From Anaerolinea sp. (GTDB lineage: Bacteria; Chloroflexota; Anaerolineae; JAAEKA01): a DNA stretch of 5,719 bases. Both the position numbers and the translations under genes were made by a program. The notes beneath the pieces were generated by a model. It ran no database searches, was not told where the DNA came from, and was given only the letters and a program-made list of their open reading frames with translations. Positions 1 through 4,742 of the stretch are shown in pieces. Within the stretch, counting starts at the first letter, position 1; every line of letters starts with the position of its first letter. The stretch spans positions 1-5,719 of the forward strand of contig JACSRL010000068.1 in the NCBI GenBank assembly GCA_014879765.1, written 5' to 3'.

Positions 1-103
1 CCGCGCCCGCCTCGGCGGGACGCCGGGCGGATCAAGGGGCGGCGCTGGCCGCGCCCGCCTCGGCGGGACACCGGGCGGATCAAGGGGCGGCGCTGGCCGC
101 GCC
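1..103 (+). repeat. 48-bp in-frame tandem duplication
   Basis: Positions 1-48 and 49-96 are identical except for one base (g at 22, a at 70), and the first 7 bases of a third copy follow at 97-103. The period is 16 codons, so the surrounding gene frame is kept. Each unit encodes APASAG(R/H)RADQGAALA, with Arg changed to His in the second copy. More copies may lie left of the window. The unit ends in an ALA-AP sequence resembling a signal-peptidase I site, so the duplication sits at the likely junction of leader and mature protein. Confidence 0.9.
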
Positions 104-1547
104 GGTGCAGCAGGGCTGTTTTGACATCGTCGTCGACGGCGGCTTCGAGCAGCGCAACTGGTGGGCGCTGGGCGGCGGCCTGCTGCCGGCAAGCTACATC
201 TCCAGCCCGGTGGTCAGCGGCCTCTCCGCGGTGCAGATGGGCAACCAGGTCAACTCGCCCTCGATCCAGGCCTATTCCACGGTGCGCCAGACGCTGACCA
301 TACCGGTCAACGCGGTCAGCGCCCAGCTTTCCTTCTGGGCATGGACCAACACCGAGGCCAATCCGGGCAACGACCGGCAGGAGGCGCTGTTGCTGACCCC
401 CGGCGCCAACGTGCTCAGCGTCTCGCCGGGCGCGATCTGGTCGGAACTGACCAACAGCGGCGGCTATCGCCAGATCACGGCGGACGTCCTGAGCCAACAG
501 GGGCGCACCTTCGACTTGGTCTTTTCGGTCTACAACGACGGCGCGGGCGGTCGCACCTGGATGACGGTGGACAACGTGATGCTGGTGATCTGCCTGTCGG
601 CCACCACCCCGACGCCGACGCCCTTCCCCACGGTGACGCCCTTCCCCACGGTGACGCCCTTCCCCACGGTGACACCCTTCCCCACGCCGGCCACGCCCGT
701 GCCCATTCCGTCCACCTGCGTCGATATCCTGGCCAACGGCGACTTCGAGTGGAACGGCGCCTGGCTGTTTGGCGACACCGCCATTCGGCCTTTCTACGCC
801 GGCCCGCCCAGCCCGGTGTTCAGCGGCAGCCGCAGCATGGCGCTGGGCGCGGTGCTGCCCAGCTCGCCTGGCAATGTCGCGTCCTTTTCCTCGATCCAGC
901 AGGCGATCACTCTGCCTGGCGCCGCGCAGACTGCACGCATTCGCTTTCAGGTATTCCCCAATTCCAACGCGACGGCTGGCGGGCTCAACCGCCAGGAGCT
1001 GGTGCTGCTGGATCCCCTCAACTTCGAGCAGACCATCGACGTGCCCTGGCGCGTGACGGAGAACGGCAACCAATGGCAGTTGGTGGAGCGTGACCTGACC
1101 CGCTATTTGGGCCGCACCCTGACCATCTATTTCAACGCGCGCAACGCCGGCGATGGCACGCGCACCGGCATGTACCTGGATCAGGTGCAGATGCTGGTCT
1201 GCGATGCCCTGGCCATCACGCCTTTCGGCGCCACCGCGGCCGCCAGCGCGCCGCAGGTCGTTGGCGGCGCGGCCCAGTTGCCGCCCGTCGCAGCCATGCC
1301 CGCCGCTCAAACCACTGTCATCTCTGTGGGCGGCAATCCCACGCCGCTGGCCGAGGTGACGCCTGGCCCGGTGGTTACGCCCACGGCCACGCCGCAGGTG
1401 CGCAGTGAGCGCGGCTCCCAGCTCAGCCTTGATCTGTTCGACAATCCCTGGGTGATCATCATCGTCATCAGCGCGCTTATCCTGTTGTCCGTCGTGGCGG
1501 CCTTGATCTTCTTCCGCGGCGGCAAAGAGGACAAGCCGCCGCCGTAA
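1..1547 (+). CDS. Surface-anchored protein with two Cys-bounded modules (5' partial)
   Basis: The product is not assignable to a named protein, but its architecture is clear. The reading frame is open to the window edge (first full codon at 3). The GTG at 105 lacks a well-spaced ribosome site, so the true start is probably upstream. Residues below count from that GTG. Module 1 (about 5-163) opens with CFDIVVDGGFE and closes with TVDNVMLVIC. Module 2 (about 205-366) opens with CVDILANGDFE and closes with LDQVQMLVC. They share internal RQE..LL and GRT motifs, so they are duplicates. The only four cysteines (5, 163, 205, 366) frame the modules, suggesting a disulfide closing each. A (TPFPTV)n linker (about 167-200) separates them. 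An Ala/Pro/Thr stalk leads to a transmembrane helix (about 448-470) and a short charged tail, RGGKEDKPPP. The ALA-AP sequence just upstream looks like a signal-peptidase site. I infer a secreted, C-terminally anchored protein. The module fold (jelly-roll or carbohydrate-binding) is a guess. Confidence 0.85.
   Translation, partial: APASAGRRADQGAALAAPASAGHRADQGAALAAPVQQGCFDIVVDGGFEQRNWWALGGGLLPASYISSPVVSGLSAVQMGNQVNSPSIQAYSTVRQTLTIPVNAVSAQLSFWAWTNTEANPGNDRQEALLLTPGANVLSVSPGAIWSELTNSGGYRQITADVLSQQGRTFDLVFSVYNDGAGGRTWMTVDNVMLVICLSATTPTPTPFPTVTPFPTVTPFPTVTPFPTPATPVPIPSTCVDILANGDFEWNGAWLFGDTAIRPFYAGPPSPVFSGSRSMALGAVLPSSPGNVASFSSIQQAITLPGAAQTARIRFQVFPNSNATAGGLNRQELVLLDPLNFEQTIDVPWRVTENGNQWQLVERDLTRYLGRTLTIYFNARNAGDGTRTGMYLDQVQMLVCDALAITPFGATAAASAPQVVGGAAQLPPVAAMPAAQTTVISVGGNPTPLAEVTPGPVVTPTATPQVRSERGSQLSLDLFDNPWVIIIVISALILLSVVAALIFFRGGKEDKPPP
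618..686 (+). repeat. 18-bp minisatellite coding for the TPFPTV linker
   Basis: The unit acgcccttccccacggtg occurs three times exactly (618-635, 636-653, 654-671). A partial fourth copy with one change follows at 672-686. The period is six codons and encodes TPFPTV. The tract is the flexible linker between the two cysteine-bounded modules. Thr/Pro linkers of this kind are frequent in secreted Chloroflexota proteins. The near-perfect DNA identity points to recent slippage or expansion, so linker length may vary among strains. Confidence 0.9.
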
Positions 1548-1560
1548 CGCGTTCAAGGTT

Positions 1561-1583
1561 GCCATCTTTTCCGAAAAGATGGC
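1561..1583 (+). terminator. Hairpin, possible terminator of the surface-protein gene
   Basis: A perfect 10-bp inverted repeat (gccatctttt at 1561-1570, aaaagatggc at 1574-1583) with a 3-base loop lies 13 bases after the stop codon. It is not followed directly by a T run; the nearest, ggguuuuu in RNA, is at 1594-1601. An intrinsic terminator is therefore plausible but not textbook. The A/T-rich inner stem would read as a hairpin on either strand. Confidence 0.45.
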
Positions 1584-1586
1584 ATT

Positions 1587-1647
1587 AGAAACCGGGTTTT
1601 TGTCTCGCAGACCAAGATCATGGACGCACGAGAAAAACCCGGTTTCT
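1587..1647. repeat. Inverted repeat with 19-nt arms around the AAACCGGGTTT core
   Basis: The left arm at 1587-1607 (agaaaccgggttttt, then gt, then ctcg) pairs with the right arm at 1629-1647 (cgagaaaaacccggtttct). The match is complete apart from a 2-base bulge (gt, 1602-1603). The intervening segment is about 21 bases. The core aaaccgggttt is nearly self-palindromic. It could be a second transcription-stop structure or one copy of a dispersed intergenic palindrome. The window holds no second copy, so dispersal cannot be shown here. Confidence 0.7.
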
Positions 1648-1680
1648 CACCGGCCGGCTGAGCAGTTGCCTTGATTCTCC

Positions 1681-1686
1681 AAAGGA
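1681..1686 (+). promoter_or_regulatory. Ribosome binding site for the acyltransferase gene
   Basis: The sequence aaagga ends 6 bases before the GTG at 1693. This is good Shine-Dalgarno spacing and supports that non-ATG start. Confidence 0.65.
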
Positions 1687-1692
1687 CCTATT

Positions 1693-2715
1693 GTGGATCT
1701 GAAGCTTTACACCGATGCCAGCGGTTTTGACGCGCTGCGCGACCAGTGGAATGAGCTGCTGGCGCGCAGCCGCTCCAACTCCTTCTTTTTGACCTGGGAA
1801 TGGCAGACCATCTGGTGGCGCTGCCTGGGCGAGGGCGATCTTTATCTGCTGGCCTGGTTCGATGCCGGCCAACTGGCCGCCATCGCGCCCCTTTATCTGC
1901 ACGCCGACGAGGCCGGCCAGCGCCGTTTTGACCTGGTGGGCTGCGTCGAGGTCTCCGACTACCTGGATCTGATCATCGAGCCGGGCCGTGAGGATGCGGT
2001 CTACGGCGCGCTGCTGGACTGGCTGGCCAGCCCGGCTTGCCCGCCGTGGGAGGTGACCGGCCTGTGCAACCTGCCTGAGGCGTCCGCCACCCATCGCCGG
2101 CTGCCGGAGCTGGCAGCCGGCCGCGGCTGGACGGCCGTCAGCGCGCTGGAGGACGTCTGCCCGGTGATCCCGCTGCCTGACAGCTTCGAGGACTATCTGC
2201 AAAACAGCCTGAGCAAGAAGCAGCGCCACGAGGTGCGGCGCAAGCTGCGGCGCATCGAGGAGGAGACCACGGTGCGCTGGTACGTGGTCGATGGCGAGGC
2301 GGACCTATGCCAGGAGATCGACGCCTTCATTCGTCTGCACCGGCTGAGCAAGCAGGAAAAGCTGGGCTTCATGACCGACGAGATGGAGGCTTTCTTCCGC
2401 ACGGCCATGCAGGTCATGCACGCCGCCGGCCGGCTGCACCTGGCCTTCATCGAGGTCAACGGCGCCCGGGCGGCCGCGCTGCTGAGCTTTGTCTACGATG
2501 GCCGGCTGCTGGTCTACAACTCTGGCTACGACCCGGAGAGCTACGCCGAGCTCAGCCCCGGCATCGTGCTGACCACGCACGTCATCGAGGACGCCATCAG
2601 CCGCGGCCTGCGCATCTTCGACTTCTTGCAGGGCAATGAGGTCTACAAGTACCGCTTCGGCGCGCAGGATACGGTGGTGTATTCGACGGTTGTGCGGCGG
2701 CGGAGTGATGCGTAA
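1693..2715 (+). CDS. CelD/FemAB-like GNAT-fold acyltransferase
   Basis: This 340-residue protein fits the Acetyltransf_6 family (CelD/BcsL-like, related to FemAB and the BioF2 domain), whose members act in cell-surface polysaccharide or peptidoglycan-type modification. The N-terminal signature is NSFFLTWEWQTIWWR (about 29-43), followed by LYLLAWFDAGQLAAIAPLY, the typical strand pair ending in APLY. A basic helix SKKQRHEVRRKLRR (174-187) and the segment with FIRLHRLSKQEKLGF precede the second GNAT-like half. That half holds LAFIEVNGARAAALLSFVYDGRLLVYNSGYDP and ends in FDFLQGNEVYKYRFG (309-323), a hallmark of the family, with the expected Lys and Arg. Length is normal and the gene looks intact. 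GTG 1693 is chosen because aaagga lies 6 bases upstream. The acyl donor and acceptor cannot be read from the sequence. It is not MshD-like in its motifs. Two glycosyltransferase genes downstream suggest a role in envelope glycan or glycolipid assembly. Confidence 0.88.
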   Translation: MDLKLYTDASGFDALRDQWNELLARSRSNSFFLTWEWQTIWWRCLGEGDLYLLAWFDAGQLAAIAPLYLHADEAGQRRFDLVGCVEVSDYLDLIIEPGREDAVYGALLDWLASPACPPWEVTGLCNLPEASATHRRLPELAAGRGWTAVSALEDVCPVIPLPDSFEDYLQNSLSKKQRHEVRRKLRRIEEETTVRWYVVDGEADLCQEIDAFIRLHRLSKQEKLGFMTDEMEAFFRTAMQVMHAAGRLHLAFIEVNGARAAALLSFVYDGRLLVYNSGYDPESYAELSPGIVLTTHVIEDAISRGLRIFDFLQGNEVYKYRFGAQDTVVYSTVVRRRSDA

Positions 2716-2846
2716 TCCAGAATGTGTGCGGGTGCGAGTTGGCTTTGGGTTGCGCGGGGTAATCCGTAACTCGTAACTCGTAATCCAGAATGTGCGCGGG
2801 TGCGAGTTGGCTTTGGGTTGCGTGGAGTAACTCGTAACCCGTAACC
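2711..2846 (+). repeat. 68-bp tandem duplication covering a stop codon and spacer
   Basis: Unit 1 (2711-2778) and unit 2 (2779-2846) are adjacent. Their first 52 bases differ at only 3 positions and the last 16 at 4. The unit begins cgtaatccagaatgtg, and the taa in copy 1 (2713-2715) is the stop codon of the acyltransferase gene. The repeat therefore starts inside the last codons of that gene. The tail of each unit is made of 7-bp gtaactc-like repeats. The tract codes for nothing convincing. Confidence 0.9.
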
Positions 2847-2906
2847 CGGAAAGGCATGTGCAAGCAGGCTCGTCTCCGGTTACGAGTTACTCGTTACTCG
2901 TGACTT
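2764..2906. repeat. Heptamer GTAACTC tracts in inverted arrangement
   Basis: Runs with a 7-bp period are seen at 2766-2786 (gtaactc, gtaactc, gtaatcc) and 2827-2849 (gtaactc, gtaaccc, gtaaccc, gg). The complementary form follows at 2876-2903 (ccggttacgag, ttactcg, ttactcg). The arm 2827-2849 is an imperfect inverted repeat of 2876-2897 with a spacer of about 26 bases, so a cruciform or RNA hairpin can form just upstream of the GT4 gene. A 7-bp period does not keep frame, in agreement with a non-coding tract. Confidence 0.8.
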
Positions 2907-2944
2907 ACCACGCATCCTCATTCTCGCACACAACTTACATCTTC

Positions 2945-4255
2945 ATGCCACCCACACAAAAACCCCTCAACATCTGCCTCCTGAGCGTCCATACCTGCCC
3001 GCTGGCCACGCTGGGGGGCAAGGAGACGGGCGGGATGAACGTCTATGTGCGCGACCTGAGCCGTGAGCTGGTGCGCCAGGGCCATACGGTGGATGTCTAC
3101 ACCCGCTCCCAAGACCCCTGCGCGCTGCGGGTCAGCCACAGCCTGGGCGCCAGCGCGCGCGTGATCCATGTGCCCGCCGGCCCGGAGGAACTGGTCAGCA
3201 AGGAGGTGATGGTTGAGCATGTGCCCGACTTCGCGGCCTGGGTGCAGCAGTTCGCCGCTCAGCATCACCGCCGGTACGATGTGATCCACAGCCACTACTG
3301 GATCTCCGGCCTGGTGGCCGAGCGGCTGCGGGAGGCCTGGGGCGGCATTCCCATCGTCCAGATGTTCCACACCCTGGGCCACATGAAAAACCAGGTGGCC
3401 CAGGCGCCGCACGAGTTCGCCACCCAGCAACGTCTGGACGCGGAGAGCGCCATCCTGCGCTTCGCCGATCGCATCGTGGCCGGCAGCCCGCTGGACAAGG
3501 CGCAGACCGTCTGGCACTACGGCGCGGACCCGCACAAGATCGCGGTCATCCCCCCTGGCGTCGACCTGACCCGCTTCCGCCCCATCGGCCCGCTGGAGGC
3601 CAAATCGTTCATCGACGTGCCGCCGGAGAAGCGCATGGTGCTCTTCGTCGGCCGCATCGAGCCGCTCAAGGGGATCGATACCCTGCTGCGGGCCATGAAG
3701 ACGGTGGCGGCCGAGTGCGGCGGCTGCGAGGGACTGACCGTGGCCATCGTCGGCGGCGATCCGGCCGTGCCGCTGGAGCAGATGAGCGACGAGATGGCGC
3801 GGCTGCACCGCCTGCGCGCCGAGCTGGGCATCGAGGAGATGGTCACCTTTCTGGGCAAGCGCGACCAGGATCTGCTGCCCTACTACTACTCCGCGGCCGA
3901 GGTGGTGGTGATGCCCAGCCACTACGAGAGCTTTGGCATGGTGGCGCTGGAGGCCATGGCCTGCGGCACGCCGGTGATCGCCAGCCGCGTCGGCGGGCTG
4001 CGCTTCAGCGTCGTCCACGGCTACACCGGGCTGCACGTGCCGGTGCGGGATGCCGACGCGCTGGCCGCGGCCATCCTCAAGCTCTTCAAGAACGACCCGC
4101 TGCGCTGGCAGCTCAGCGCCAACAGCCGCAAAGTCGCCCAGAGCTTCGGCTGGCCGGTGATCACCGGGCAGATCGTGGACCTGTTCCGCGAGACCGTGGC
4201 CGGCGGGCAGCGTCAGCCGGTCGTGGCGGAACTTGCGGGTACGGCAAAGCGGTGA
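2945..4255 (+). CDS. GT4-family glycosyltransferase, MshA/sucrose-phosphate synthase-like
   Basis: This 436-residue GT-B, retaining GT4-type enzyme is predicted to move a sugar from a nucleotide donor to an acceptor. The N-terminal loop GGKETGGMNVYVRDLS (GGMN at 29-32) is the donor-side motif shared by MshA and sucrose-phosphate synthases. HSHYW (115-119) and FHTLGHMKN (H142-N149) follow. The C-terminal domain has PPGVDLTRFRP (about 203-213), GRIEPLKG with R237 and K242 contacting the donor diphosphate, VGGDP, and ESFGMVALE with the EX7E pair E328/E336. By eye, K86, Y118, T143 and R163 match the inositol-phosphate-binding Lys, Tyr, Thr and Arg of MshA. The resemblance is good, but the acceptor is unproven and sucrose or another phosphate acceptor remains possible. 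The ATG at 2945 is chosen because homology starts just after it (NICLLSVHT). An in-frame GTG at 2858 would add 29 residues encoded by the heptamer repeats. No clear ribosome site precedes 2945, so translation may be weak or leaderless. The gene is intact. Confidence 0.9.
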   Translation: MPPTQKPLNICLLSVHTCPLATLGGKETGGMNVYVRDLSRELVRQGHTVDVYTRSQDPCALRVSHSLGASARVIHVPAGPEELVSKEVMVEHVPDFAAWVQQFAAQHHRRYDVIHSHYWISGLVAERLREAWGGIPIVQMFHTLGHMKNQVAQAPHEFATQQRLDAESAILRFADRIVAGSPLDKAQTVWHYGADPHKIAVIPPGVDLTRFRPIGPLEAKSFIDVPPEKRMVLFVGRIEPLKGIDTLLRAMKTVAAECGGCEGLTVAIVGGDPAVPLEQMSDEMARLHRLRAELGIEEMVTFLGKRDQDLLPYYYSAAEVVVMPSHYESFGMVALEAMACGTPVIASRVGGLRFSVVHGYTGLHVPVRDADALAAAILKLFKNDPLRWQLSANSRKVAQSFGWPVITGQIVDLFRETVAGGQRQPVVAELAGTAKR

Positions 4256-4296
4256 CTGGATGGAGGGTCATCGCGCCGCAGCGGCGTCGCCGATAG

Positions 4297-4538
4297 ATGA
4301 AAGTTAGGCATGTGTTCCTGTAATAGAGTGAAGCTCGTCCACGTGCGATCCCGCCGGGGGATGAAGTCCCCCGGCTACATAACAGCGCCCGTTGAAACGG
4401 GCTGGCGTGTGTCAGGCGCGTTTTTAGCCCCGTTGACGGGGCGCCGCTATGTAGCCGGGGGATAAATCCCCCGGCGGGTTCACGTGGAGGGCGCCTCGTC
4501 GCAAGCGGCTATTACCGGATCATTCTCTTAACTTTCAT
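4297..4538. repeat. Large nested palindromic element, MITE-like
   Basis: The outer ends are inverted: atgaaagtta at 4297-4306 and taactttcat at 4529-4538. Inner matched blocks are gtaatag (4320-4326) with ctattac (4509-4515), and ccacgtg (4339-4345) with cacgtgg (4481-4487). The strongest block is 4350-4403 with 4426-4478, separated by a 22-base centre. Within the arms are smaller hairpins: gccggggga/tcccccggc at 4353-4375 and 4454-4475, gcccgtt/aacgggc at 4387-4402, and gccccgt/acggggc at 4427-4442. There is no coding capacity, no evident target-site duplication and no transposase nearby. It may be a non-autonomous mobile palindrome, a BIME-like element or a strong transcription stop after the GT4 gene. 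Confidence 0.75.
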
Positions 4539-4682
4539 AAACGGGCTGGCGTGTGTCAGGCACGTTTTTAGCCCCGTTGACGGGGCGCCGCTATGTAGCC
4601 GGGGGATTTATCCCCCGGCGGGTGCATGTGGAGGGCGCCTCGTCGCAAACGACCATTGCCGGATCATTCTCTTAACTTTCAT
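4395..4682 (+). repeat. 144-bp direct tandem duplication of the element's right half
   Basis: Copy A (4395-4538) and copy B (4539-4682) are exactly adjacent with no gap. I count 9 differing bases in 144. Both start aaacgggctggcgtgtgtca and end taactttcat. Stems are conserved between copies; changes fall mainly in a hairpin loop (taaa against ttta) and in the last 50 bases. With the inverted left half at 4297-4394, the 487-base spacer 4256-4742 is mostly this repeat system. I see no gene in it. The flanks 4256-4296 and 4683-4726 show nothing beyond a small 5-bp hairpin at 4274-4286. Confidence 0.92.
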
Positions 4683-4726
4683 CAACCGCAGGCGACGGTA
4701 CGGCGCCCTATTGCAGGCAGCGATCC

Positions 4727-4733
4727 AGAGAGG
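4727..4733 (+). promoter_or_regulatory. Ribosome binding site for the GT1 gene
   Basis: The sequence agagagg ends 9 bases before the GTG at 4743. An in-frame TAG at 4734-4736 lies between them, so translation cannot begin further upstream. Together these fix the GTG at 4743 as the start. Confidence 0.65.
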
Positions 4734-4742
4734 TAGCGACCG

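Noticed and set aside
161..1093. 310-codon + strand frame overlapping the surface-protein gene
   Set aside because: It is a +1-shifted shadow rich in Arg, Gly, Gln and His. The main frame holds the paired modules, linker and membrane helix.
1618..2229. Antisense open frame of 203 codons opposite the acyltransferase gene
   Set aside because: It has no recognisable motif and overlaps the well-supported acyltransferase frame.
2711..2906. Origin or iteron array
   Set aside because: Direct heptamers and tandem units occur, but no DnaA-box pattern, AT-rich unwinding region or replication gene is nearby.
2858..2944. Upstream GTG start adding 29 residues to the GT4 protein
   Set aside because: The added residues come from the heptamer repeat tract and precede the conserved start of the fold. 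ATG 2945 is the better choice.
2918..4036. Antisense open frame of 372 codons opposite the GT4 gene
   Set aside because: The composition is His/Gln/Ala/Gly-rich with no domain, whereas the + strand carries all GT4 motifs. It is a GC-driven shadow.
4274..4286. Small hairpin cgccg/cggcg after the GT4 stop as a terminator
   Set aside because: The stem is only 5 bp and has no following T run; such short GC hairpins are expected by chance in this composition.
4297..4682. CRISPR-like array
   Set aside because: There are only two direct copies, adjacent without spacers, with internal palindromes and 144-bp length. This is not repeat-spacer structure.
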